From the NCBI RefSeq assembly GCF_001431485.1, contig NZ_LDJM01000034.1, positions 1 to 57,875 on the forward strand: a DNA stretch of 57,875 nucleotides. The letters are read 5' to 3'. The notes under the pieces were generated by a model. The model saw only the letters and a program-made list of their open reading frames with translations. It ran no database searches and was not told the origin of the DNA. This document shows positions 50,650-57,875 of the stretch, piece after piece (position 1 is the stretch's first letter; the number at the start of each line of letters is the position of its first letter). The position numbers and the translations under genes are program-made. Source of the DNA: Stenotrophomonas ginsengisoli. Lineage in GTDB: Bacteria > Pseudomonadota > Gammaproteobacteria > Xanthomonadales > Xanthomonadaceae.

Positions 50650-52299
50650 TTACTTGCGCTGGTCATCGCTGGCGCGGCGCAGCTCGCCGAACTGCGAGGA
50701 CGCCCCCCAGGCCGGCCACTGGCGCGAGTTGGCCAGTTCGCTGCCCAGCGCATGCAGGATTTCCAGGTCACGCACGGCACCGGCGAAGGTCCACTCCGGC
50801 TGCCATTCATCGGCCTGCTGGTGGTAGCGGTTGACGTTGTACTCGGCAGCCGCCGCACGCCCGGCCTCGATCCCGCCATCGACCAGGTCCTGGCCGGCGC
50901 CGTAGGAAACGGCCGGCACGCCGCGCTTGGCGAACGGGAAGTGGTCCGAACGGAAGAACAGGCCGGCTTCGGGCTTGCTGTCCGGGGTGTAACGCACATC
51001 CCAGCGCCCGGCCACCTCGATCAGCTGGTCCAGCAGCTGCACATCGGCAGTGCCGTAGATGCCGAAATCACGCGAGGGACCCATGGTCGCCGCGCCATCC
51101 ACATTGAGCACGGCAACGGTCTTTTCCAGCGGGTACAGCGGGTTGTTGGCGTAGTACTCCGAGCCCAGCAGGCCCTTTTCCTCGGCGGTCACGGCCAGGA
51201 ACACCAGCGAACGCTGCGGCTGCGGCCCGGCCATGAAGCCACGGGCCATTTCCAGGATCGCCGCGGTGCCGCTGGCATTGTCGGTGGCGCCATTGAAGAT
51301 GCGGTCGCCGCGGGCATCGGGCTCACCCACGCCGATGTGGTCCCAGTGCGCCGAATAGATGATGGTTTCGTCCGGGTGGGTGCTGCCTTCGATGCGGCCG
51401 ACCACGTTGTGGGAAACGATCTGCTCGCTCTTGACCGCATAGCTGGCCGAGAAGGTCTGCCCGCCCAGCGCCACCGGCTGGAATTCGCGGGTCTGCGCGG
51501 CCGCCTTGAGCTTTTCAAAATCCAGCCCGGCATCGGCGAACAGTTGCACGGCCAGGTCACGCTGGATCCAGCCTTCCACCGCGGTGTGGGCCGACTTCGG
51601 ATCGGTACGCACCACGTCGAACATGGTGTTGGCATTGGAGCCGGCCACGGTGGCCCAGCCGTAGGAGGCCGGGGCGGTCTCGTGCACGATCAGCACGCCG
51701 GCAGCGCCCTGGCGGGCGGCCTCTTCGTACTTGTAGGTCCAGCGGCCGTAGTAGGTCATGCCCTTGCCGTCGAAGTCGCCTTCGCCGCTTTCAAAATCCG
51801 GATCGTTGACCAGCACCACCATGATCTTGCCGGCCAGGTCCACGCCCTTGAAGTCGTCCCAGTTGCGCTCCGGCGCATGCACGCCGTAACCGACGAACAC
51901 CAGCGGCGCATCGACCAGGGTGACCTGGCTGCTGCCGTCCTGGGCCGGGCGCACGGTGATCTGCTCACGCTGGCTCAGCGACTGGTGCGCACCGGGCTTG
52001 CCGATGGACAGCACCGGGTTGCCGACGATGTCGCTCATCACCAGCGGCACGGCCTGGGTCCACAGGCGCTTGCCGTCGACCAGGTCGCCACCGGGCTGCA
52101 CGCCGGCCTGCTCCAGCGCCGCGGACAGATAGGCCACGGTCTTGCGCTCACCCTCGGTGGCCGGCGAACGGCCTTCGAAGGCGTCGGAGGCCAACTCCTT
52201 GACGTCGGCATTGATGCGCGCAGCGTCAAAGGCCGGGGTGGCAGCCATCAGCGCCGAGGAAATGGACAGCGCCAGCGCGCCGGTAAGCACTCGTTTCAC
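50650..52299 (-). CDS. M28 family zinc metallopeptidase with PA domain, 549 aa
   Basis: This is an exported aminopeptidase-type enzyme. The start is GTG 52299 with GAGG just upstream; the signal peptide is VKRVLTGALALSISSALMAA. A protease-associated insert (about residues 130-260, with DLAGKIMVVLVNDPDF and AAGVLIVHETAP) precedes the M28 core. Likely metal ligands are His in IYSAHWDHIGVG (about residue 316), Asp in FNGATDNASGTAA, Glu-Glu in LAVTAEEKGLLGSEYY, and Asp in VLNVDGAATM; a further His lies in FFRSDHFPFAKRG. It probably trims peptides in the periplasm or outside the cell. It stands alone on the minus strand, convergent with the two-TM protein gene. Confidence 0.9.
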   Translation of the reverse strand: MKRVLTGALALSISSALMAATPAFDAARINADVKELASDAFEGRSPATEGERKTVAYLSAALEQAGVQPGGDLVDGKRLWTQAVPLVMSDIVGNPVLSIGKPGAHQSLSQREQITVRPAQDGSSQVTLVDAPLVFVGYGVHAPERNWDDFKGVDLAGKIMVVLVNDPDFESGEGDFDGKGMTYYGRWTYKYEEAARQGAAGVLIVHETAPASYGWATVAGSNANTMFDVVRTDPKSAHTAVEGWIQRDLAVQLFADAGLDFEKLKAAAQTREFQPVALGGQTFSASYAVKSEQIVSHNVVGRIEGSTHPDETIIYSAHWDHIGVGEPDARGDRIFNGATDNASGTAAILEMARGFMAGPQPQRSLVFLAVTAEEKGLLGSEYYANNPLYPLEKTVAVLNVDGAATMGPSRDFGIYGTADVQLLDQLIEVAGRWDVRYTPDSKPEAGLFFRSDHFPFAKRGVPAVSYGAGQDLVDGGIEAGRAAAAEYNVNRYHQQADEWQPEWTFAGAVRDLEILHALGSELANSRQWPAWGASSQFGELRRASDDQRK

Positions 52300-52382
52300 G
52301 GATACCTCATCAAATCGTGGGCCAGACAATCACCCGAGTGTAGTGCACCACGGGCCGTGATCACCCCTGCCCATGGTCAGGC

Positions 52383-54464
52383 TCACTGCAGGCGCAACCA
52401 CAGCTCGCTGTCCGCCGCCTGGTTGCCATGCCAGTCGCGTGCACTGATGCGCAGGCGGTAGTCGCCGGCCGGCAGCGCGCTGACATCCAGCCCGCCGCGT
52501 GCCATCCGGCCATCACGCACGGTGTTGGTGACCAGGTACTGGAAGCGGGTCACCGCGCTGCCGTGCACGGTGATGCCACTGTCCGGACCATAGGCATGCA
52601 AGACCGCATCGCGCTGTGGCGGCATGCGGTTGAACTCCAGATTCATCAGCGGCTGCTCGTAACCGGGAAGTGGCCGGCCGGTGGCATCGAGCAACTGCCA
52701 GCCCAGCGCGTACAGGCCCAGGCGACGGCGCGGCAGGTTGCCATCCACCTGGTCGCGGGCATGCACCGCCAGCTGCACCACCCCGGCGCTGCGCGGCAGG
52801 TGCCACACCCCCTCGCGCAGCTGGCCGACCCGGCGCTCGTCGGCATCGAGCACGGCAATGCCCTCGATCACCGGGGCGATGGTGTCGATGAAGCCGGTAA
52901 AGCCCAGCCCGATCGCATTGCGCTCGTACCCGCCCGGGCCGACCTGCAGGTGCACATGGGCCTGGGCGTTGATCGTGCCCAGGGCGTCACCGGCGGCAAA
53001 CCGGGTACCACGACGCACGCGTACCCGTTCGACCCGGCCGCGAGCGTCGCGCAGCAGCTCGAAACGGCCATCCAAAGGCTGGCCACTGGCCGTACGCCCC
53101 ACCCGCATGTGGATGTAGTCCAGATCGGCCACGGCCAGCCCCTCGGCCTGGCCATTGGGGCTCCACGCCGCCATCGGGCTGGACACCTTGCCATCGGCAA
53201 TGGCCAGCACGCGCTGGCCGACATCACCGCGGATGTCGAAACCGGCATGCAGGTGGTTGCGGTTCTTGCCGGCGAAGGTGCCGCGCACCTCGCCCAAGGT
53301 GCCCACCACCTCGTGCCAACCACGCTGCGGGGCCAGTGGCCAACGGCCGGCGGTGGCCGGCAGTGCGCGTGCCGGATCCGGGCCAATCTCCCCGCTCACG
53401 CTTGTCTGGCCCGCTGGCTGGCTGCGCAGCCAGTGCAGGCGCATGCCGCCGGCATCGCTGACCAGCAGGCCGCCTTCCGGGGTCAGGGCCAGGCCGGCCG
53501 GGCGCGACAAGCGCACTGACGGATCGCTGCCGAACACGGTGCTCAGGTGCCCCTGCACACTGCGCTGGAGCACCCGCCCGCTCAGCCGTTCGCCGATGTA
53601 GAGCACACCGTCAGCGGTGATCGCCAACGCCTGCGGCTGCCACAACTGGCGCTCGTCCGTGCCGCCGACCACGGTGTCCACCCGGCCATCGGGATGCACC
53701 CGGCGGATCGCGTCATTGCCCAGGTCGGCCACCCACAGCACACCCTGGCCGTCCAGGGCCAGGCCGGTCGGGGTATCAAAACGTGCCTCCGCGCCCGGGC
53801 CGTCGGCCAGACCGGGCCCACCACCACCGGCCAGGGTCCGGACCTGGCCATCGCGGCCGATCAGCGCAATGCGGTCATTGAAGGTATCGGCCACATAGAC
53901 CTGGCCATCGGCGGCCACGGCCACGGCCATCGGCGCATCGAAGCGGGCCTGCGCGGCCGGGCCATCGCCATCACCGGGCTGGCCATTGCCGGCCAGGGTG
54001 CTCAGCTGGCCATCGCGCAGCACGCGCACCGCATGGTTGCCGGTATCGGCGATCAGCAGCGCGCCATCGCCGGCCAGGGCAATGCCGGACGGGGTATGCA
54101 GGCGCGCCTGCGCAGCCGGGCCATCGGCATAGCCTTCGCTGCTGCCGGCCAGATCGTGCAGCTGGCCGTGGATGTCCAGGTAACGGATACGGTTGTTGTC
54201 GCCGGCATCGCTGATGTACAGCCCGCGCAGGCCGTCACGGGCAATACCCCAGGGCTCGGCAAGGCGGGCCTGGCGGGCCGGGCCATTGCGCAGGCCGGGC
54301 TGTCCGTCACCGGCCAGCCACCAGGCCTGGGCCTGCCAGGCCAGTGCCGTGGCCGGCGCCGGCGCTGCGGGCTGCGGCCGCGTCCACCACCAGCCGGCGG
54401 CCATGCCGGCCACCACCACGGCCATTGCCGGCCCCGTCCACCATTTACGCTTGCCCACACTCAC
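52383..54464 (-). CDS. NHL-repeat beta-propeller fused to M23-like peptidase domain, 693 aa
   Basis: An N-terminal anchor or signal helix (AMAVVVAGMAAGWWW) is followed by about six NHL-type repeats (residues of about 50-340; units such as GIALAGDGALLIADTGNHAV and AVAVAADGQVYVADTFNDRI). Next is an M23/LytM-like domain, with HLHAGFDIRGDVGQ (H and D ligands, about residues 405-418) and HVHLQVGPGGYERN (HxH, about 502). A C-terminal beta-rich part ends in ISARDWHGNQAADSELW. The metal ligands look complete, so peptidase activity is possible. The start is GTG 54464 or the in-frame GTG at 54458. It is periplasmic by inference, with a type II anchor if the signal is not cleaved. Confidence 0.82.
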   Translation of the reverse strand: MSVGKRKWWTGPAMAVVVAGMAAGWWWTRPQPAAPAPATALAWQAQAWWLAGDGQPGLRNGPARQARLAEPWGIARDGLRGLYISDAGDNNRIRYLDIHGQLHDLAGSSEGYADGPAAQARLHTPSGIALAGDGALLIADTGNHAVRVLRDGQLSTLAGNGQPGDGDGPAAQARFDAPMAVAVAADGQVYVADTFNDRIALIGRDGQVRTLAGGGGPGLADGPGAEARFDTPTGLALDGQGVLWVADLGNDAIRRVHPDGRVDTVVGGTDERQLWQPQALAITADGVLYIGERLSGRVLQRSVQGHLSTVFGSDPSVRLSRPAGLALTPEGGLLVSDAGGMRLHWLRSQPAGQTSVSGEIGPDPARALPATAGRWPLAPQRGWHEVVGTLGEVRGTFAGKNRNHLHAGFDIRGDVGQRVLAIADGKVSSPMAAWSPNGQAEGLAVADLDYIHMRVGRTASGQPLDGRFELLRDARGRVERVRVRRGTRFAAGDALGTINAQAHVHLQVGPGGYERNAIGLGFTGFIDTIAPVIEGIAVLDADERRVGQLREGVWHLPRSAGVVQLAVHARDQVDGNLPRRRLGLYALGWQLLDATGRPLPGYEQPLMNLEFNRMPPQRDAVLHAYGPDSGITVHGSAVTRFQYLVTNTVRDGRMARGGLDVSALPAGDYRLRISARDWHGNQAADSELWLRLQ

Positions 54465-54535
54465 ACCTGCTCATTGCACCGGCGTGCACCATAACCGACC
54501 TCCCCGTCACCGCCTACGCTGGCAAGGCTGGCCGC

Positions 54536-54970
54536 ATGCTGAGCTTGACCCTGGACCAGGCACTGGCCGTGCACGACGCACAAGGCCAGCTTCTACTGCG
54601 GCTGCCGCTTCCAGTGCCGGCGCAAGGCCGCTTCCCGCCCACACCCGCGCAGCTGGAACAGGCCATTGCCCACATCGAGGATGCGCTGATGCGGCAACTG
54701 CCTGCCCTGGCCGGCCGGCCCGGGCCATTGCACAGCCACAGCGCGGCCAGCAATGCCCTGCGCGAACCGGCCGGGCTGCCGTTCGATGGCGTCCAGTGGT
54801 TGTCACGGCAGAGTCTGGAAGCGCTGTTCAACCGCCTGGCCGATGCCGCCAACGGGGCGCCGCTGCGCCAGCTCGGCCTGCCTGAAGACCGGCTCTTCGC
54901 CGCCCATCTGACCGCCCTGCGCGAGCTGCTGCATCACGCCGACCTGGACGGCGTCTGGCTGCACCCCTGA
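54536..54970 (+). CDS. Conserved hypothetical protein, 144 aa
   Basis: This is a soluble protein without recognisable domain; the start is MLSLTLDQALAVHDAQGQLL. Helical segments such as QLEQAIAHIEDALMRQLPAL and SRQSLEALFNRLADAANGAP follow, and it ends HHADLDGVWLHP. The frame is open further upstream, but the ATG at 54536 begins the coherent protein. It is divergent from the NHL/M23 gene, with about 70 nt between, and convergent with the hemerythrin gene. The coding call rests on codon pattern and position. Confidence 0.7.
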   Translation: MLSLTLDQALAVHDAQGQLLLRLPLPVPAQGRFPPTPAQLEQAIAHIEDALMRQLPALAGRPGPLHSHSAASNALREPAGLPFDGVQWLSRQSLEALFNRLADAANGAPLRQLGLPEDRLFAAHLTALRELLHHADLDGVWLHP

Positions 54971-54980
54971 GCCGGGCGGC

Positions 54981-55436
54981 TCAGGCCTGCTGCAACTTGC
55001 GCACCATGCGTGCGTGTTCGCGCAGGTAGCGGCGGGCCTCGCGGCTCTTCTGCGCCTGGCTGAGGATCTTGCCGGAGACCTGGAAGAACTTCTTCTCTTC
55101 CTCGCGCAGGTGATGGTGGACTTTTTCCGACAGCTCGGCTGCCTTGTCCGCCCAGGCCTGGCCGTCGATGGCCAGGGCCTGCAGGTCAGCCACCAGCTCA
55201 TCGATCTGGTGGTGCTCGTGCAGGGCATGCCGGCTGGCATCCAGGCCGGCATCGTCCATCAGCATCGGCACATACAGCGCGCGCTCCTCGGCCGCCTCGT
55301 GGGCGGCGAGCTCGATGCGCAACTCGGTGAACACCTGCTGCCGACGCTGCACATCACGGATGCGTACCAAAGAGCGCAACAAACCACGCTGGACCTCATG
55401 GCTGGCACGCAAGGCGTCATACAGGTTCTCACTCAT
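54981..55436 (-). CDS. Hemerythrin HHE domain protein, 151 aa
   Basis: This is a small four-helix protein that probably binds a di-iron centre. Candidate ligands are His in ALRASHEVQRGLL, His and Glu in ELAAHEAAEERALY, His in HALHEHHQIDELVADL, and His/Glu in KVHHHLREEEKKFF. The order and spacing match the HHE cation-binding family. Such proteins sense or store oxygen, NO or iron, or protect iron-sulfur proteins. The ATG at 55436 gives MSENLYDALRAS. It lies 64 nt downstream of the SulP gene on the same strand and may be co-transcribed with it. Confidence 0.88.
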   Translation of the reverse strand: MSENLYDALRASHEVQRGLLRSLVRIRDVQRRQQVFTELRIELAAHEAAEERALYVPMLMDDAGLDASRHALHEHHQIDELVADLQALAIDGQAWADKAAELSEKVHHHLREEEKKFFQVSGKILSQAQKSREARRYLREHARMVRKLQQA

Positions 55437-55500
55437 GTCCGGCTCCTGTGGGTTGGCCCGGGCCAGCCTGCACGGGCGCCGATGAACATGACGTGCGTGC

Positions 55501-56985
55501 TCAGGCCGGCTCGTTGCCCAGCAACTGCTCGCGACGCAGGCGCCGCACCAGCGCGCGACTGCCGGCATCCAGGCCCAGCACCCGCACCTGCACCTGGTGC
55601 TGGCGCAGGCGTTTGACCACCGTGTCCAGTGCGGCCACTGCGGTGATGTCCCACAACCGGGTGGCCGACAGGTCGATCACCACCGCGCGCCCTTCCAGGC
55701 CCCGCGCATCGAAGGCATCGATGAAGGCGTCGGCCGAGGCGAAGAACACCTGACCACTGACCCGGTAGTGGCGCTCGGCGCCGACATCCTCGTGCACGAT
55801 CTGCATCAGCCCGGCCACCTTCAGGGTGAAGAACACCCCGGACAGCAGCACACCGATGCCCACGCCGGCGGCCAGGTTGTGGGTGGCCAGGGTCACCGCC
55901 ACGGTGGCCAGCATCACCAGCGAGGACAGGCGCGGGTAACGCACCAGGGTGGACAGAGAGGCCCAGTCAAACGTGGCCACCGAGACCACCACCATGATCG
56001 CCACCAGGGCCACCACCGGCACCTGGGCCACCCACGGCTTGAGCAGCACCATCAGCACCAGCAGGAAGATGCCGGCAAAGGCGGTGGACAGGCGGCCGCG
56101 GCCGCCATAGGTCACATTGCCCACGGCCTGGCCGATCATGCCGCAGCCGGCAATGCCGCCGAACAGGCTGGAGCCGATGTTGGCCAGGCCCAGGCCGGTG
56201 CACTCACGGTTCTTGTTGGACGGGGTGGCGGTCATTTCATCGACCACGCGCGCGGTCATCAGCGACTCGAGCAGGCCGACCATGGCGATGGCCAGGGCCG
56301 GCATGGCAATGATGCGCAGGGTGTTCCAGCTCCACGGCACTTCAGGCAGGCCGACAAAGGCCGGCAGCGAAGCCGGCAACTGGCCCAGTTCGTCCACGGT
56401 CTTCAGCGGCAGGTCCAGAGCCACGGCCAGGCCGCTGAGCACCAGGATGCAGATCAGCGGCGAGGGAATCGCCTTGACCCCGGGCAGGGGCAGCCGCGGC
56501 AAGCCCCAGATGATGGCCAGGCCCAGGCCCAGCATCGCCCAGGTGGCCGTGTTGGCCTCTTCCAGCTGCGGCAGCTGGGCACTGAAGATCAGGATCGCCA
56601 GCGCATTGAGGAAGCCGGTGCGCACCGAGGAAGACACAAAGCGCAGCAGCACGCCCATGCGCAGCAGGCCGAAGGCAATCTGCACCACACCGGCCAGCAG
56701 GCCGGCGGCAAACAGGTAAGGCAGGCCATGGCTGGCAATCAGCGGCGCGGCGACCAGGGCCACCGAACCGGCGGCGGCGGTGATCATCGCCGGGCGGCCG
56801 CCGAACACCGCGATGATGATGCTCATCACGAACGAGGCGAACAGGCCCACCTGCGGGTCAATGCCGGCGACAAAGGAAAACGCGATCACTTCCGGGATCA
56901 GCGCAAAGGTGGCCACCGCGCCGGCCAGCATTTCCCGCACAGGGTTGGCGCGCCACTGCGCCAGTTCGTTTTTCAGCAAGGACAT
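55501..56985 (-). CDS. SulP family anion transporter with STAS domain, 494 aa
   Basis: This inner-membrane transporter of sulfate or bicarbonate type has about 12-14 hydrophobic helices from residue 15 to 390, with the family start MLAGAVATFALIPEVIAFSF and the conserved ECTGLGLANIGSSLFGGIAG block. A C-terminal cytoplasmic STAS domain (VFFASADAFIDAFD, VIDLSATRLWDITAVAALD) follows. The substrate cannot be told; the short form with PEVIAFSF resembles proteins annotated as sulfate permease or bicarbonate transporter. I chose the ATG at 56985 (MSLLKNELAQW); an upstream in-frame start at 57009 is also possible. The hemerythrin gene follows. Confidence 0.92.
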   Translation of the reverse strand: MSLLKNELAQWRANPVREMLAGAVATFALIPEVIAFSFVAGIDPQVGLFASFVMSIIIAVFGGRPAMITAAAGSVALVAAPLIASHGLPYLFAAGLLAGVVQIAFGLLRMGVLLRFVSSSVRTGFLNALAILIFSAQLPQLEEANTATWAMLGLGLAIIWGLPRLPLPGVKAIPSPLICILVLSGLAVALDLPLKTVDELGQLPASLPAFVGLPEVPWSWNTLRIIAMPALAIAMVGLLESLMTARVVDEMTATPSNKNRECTGLGLANIGSSLFGGIAGCGMIGQAVGNVTYGGRGRLSTAFAGIFLLVLMVLLKPWVAQVPVVALVAIMVVVSVATFDWASLSTLVRYPRLSSLVMLATVAVTLATHNLAAGVGIGVLLSGVFFTLKVAGLMQIVHEDVGAERHYRVSGQVFFASADAFIDAFDARGLEGRAVVIDLSATRLWDITAVAALDTVVKRLRQHQVQVRVLGLDAGSRALVRRLRREQLLGNEPA

Positions 56986-57105
56986 ACAGCCGGCCAGCAG
57001 CGCTCGCACGCCGCCGTGATTGTCAGGAAGGGGCGCGCATTATGCGCCGCCGGGGCCGGCCACGGCGCCCACCCCTGCAGGCGGGCAGGCCATACCGCGC
57101 CCCAA

Positions 57106-57128
57106 CAAAAAGAGCGGCCGATGGCCGC
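57106..57128 (-). terminator. Terminator after the host-attachment-family gene
   Basis: On the minus strand GCGGCC-ATC-GGCCGC (57128-57114) is followed by TCTTTTTG. It is 28 nt past the stop at 57157. Confidence 0.75.
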
Positions 57129-57156
57129 CCCTTCCCCTTGACCGTATTGCCCCTGC

Positions 57157-57558
57157 TCAGCCATCGATGGCATCGAGTGCCTTCTGGATCTCTTTCAGGC
57201 CCAGGTTGGTCCAGTCCTTGGTGATTTCGGCCTGGGTGCGGGCGTTGACCTGCTGGTGCAGCAAGGGGCGCAGTTCGCCCATGGAAATCGGGTCGGCGAC
57301 CAGCACCAGATGCTCGAAGCCATGGTTCAGGGCCTGGTTGTTCAGCCACAGCGCCAGCTTGCGGTTGAAGGTGGCCTCGGCAATGTCCACGCTCTGCGGC
57401 TGGCTGCCGGACGGGCCCAGATGCGGGTCATCCAGGTCGGGCATGTCCTGTTCCTGCAGGCGGACCCCGCTGGCATTGCCGGCGTTGTGCAGCAAACGCA
57501 CGCTGCCGCCGTTGGCCACCACGATCCAGGTATTGGGTTTGAGCAACAGCATCGCCAT
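57157..57558 (-). CDS. Host attachment (Host_attach / baeRF-like) family protein, 133 aa
   Basis: This soluble protein has the family pattern: N-terminal LLLKPNTWIVVANGGSVRLL, middle FNRKLALWLNNQALNHGFEH, then LVLVADPISMGELRPLL and C-terminal EITKDWTNLGLKEIQKAL. The family name comes from plant-attachment studies in Agrobacterium; the fold is related to release-factor eRF1 domain-like proteins, and its true function is unclear. The ATG at 57558 has GAGG 4 nt upstream; a second ATG at 57552 is equally possible. It is divergent from the partial gene at the window end. Confidence 0.85.
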   Translation of the reverse strand: MAMLLLKPNTWIVVANGGSVRLLHNAGNASGVRLQEQDMPDLDDPHLGPSGSQPQSVDIAEATFNRKLALWLNNQALNHGFEHLVLVADPISMGELRPLLHQQVNARTQAEITKDWTNLGLKEIQKALDAIDG

Positions 57559-57708
57559 CTGCCTCGTCAGCCGCACCACCGGTGCCGGATGGGCCATGGT
57601 CACCAGCGGCGGGTGAACGCAGCGTCCTTGCCCTGCCCGCCTCCGCCCCGCACTCGGGTAGGATCGGCACCCCGATTGTTGCCCTGCGGCGTTGCCCGCC
57701 CCCTGCCC

Positions 57709-57875
57709 GTGCCCCATTACTCCGGCCCCCTGCTCACCCATTCCGTGTTCGATGCCATGAGCCGCGCCCGCCGCAAGGGGCAAGGCGTGCTCACGACCAG
57801 CTTCGATCTCGGCGTCAGCCAGGCCGAAGCGCGGCTGGAAAATGAGCACTGGGAGCTGCACGGGCAGGGCAAGGA
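57709..57875 (+). CDS. N-terminal part of an unidentified protein (cut by window end)
   Basis: The frame from GTG 57709 reads VPHYSGPLLTHSVFDAMSRA and continues RRKGQGVLTTSFDLGVSQAE, EARLENEHWELHGQG to the window edge. The repeated beta-strand pattern and codon use suggest a real gene, and a TAGGAT -10-like box lies at 57657-57662. The family cannot be named from 55 residues; it vaguely recalls the N-terminus of methyltransferase-like xanthomonad proteins. It is divergent from the host-attachment-family gene. Confidence 0.6.
   Translation, partial: MPHYSGPLLTHSVFDAMSRARRKGQGVLTTSFDLGVSQAEARLENEHWELHGQGK

Overview
The window is about two-thirds GC and reads as chromosome of a Xanthomonadaceae bacterium, most likely Stenotrophomonas or a close relative. 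The grounds are a copL-copA-copB copper operon of the xanthomonad type, a dadA/alr pair next to an Lrp-type regulator, YajQ, several small families typical of this group (DUF3297, DUF1415, DUF4031, DUF3016), and many membrane or hybrid histidine kinases. All calls come from reading the sequence and recognising families; no database was searched. No rRNA, tRNA or CRISPR array was seen.

Layout. Positions 1-2000 are accessory DNA: the start of an IS3-type transposase gene, a (TTGCCG)n satellite, and two inverted copies of a 240-300 bp dispersed repeat. The repeats enclose two low-GC orphan genes that sit behind attC-like sites, so they look like stranded integron cassettes. From 2075 to 9765 come oligopeptidase A with a cysteine-desulfhydrase-like PLP enzyme, the copper operon copL-copA-copB plus a DUF411 protein, and glyoxalase I. 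From 9809 to 18162 come a three-gene CHASE3-kinase/response-regulator operon, the tail-specific protease, lipA-lipB-ybeD. From 18242 to 21307 lie two paralogous CsgG-like/SH3 proteins, one with a Q-rich linker and 37-residue tandem repeats. From 21575 to 32793 come a DMT transporter, yajQ, an aldehyde dehydrogenase, a DUF1415-SDR pair, rsmC-rsuA, two adjacent paralogous hybrid kinases and a DUF3016 protein. From 32813 to 40275 come alr-dadA with a divergent Lrp regulator, msrB, several small conserved proteins and an Na+/H+ antiporter.

The most interesting locus is 40524-46614: six genes in a row joined by 1- or 4-nt stop/start overlaps. They encode a ketosynthase III (Cys-His-Asn triad), an OleD-like reductase, an MBL-fold hydrolase, an ATP-grasp ligase, a GNAT/FemAB-like protein and a Rieske oxygenase. 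This looks like a compact biosynthetic pathway that does not match a standard cluster I can name; its product is unknown.

The right part (46598-57875) holds a large PAS/degenerate-GGDEF/EAL protein, a two-TM protein, an M28 peptidase, an unusual NHL-propeller/M23 fusion, a hemerythrin protein, a SulP transporter with STAS domain, a host-attachment-family protein, and the start of one more gene cut by the window end.
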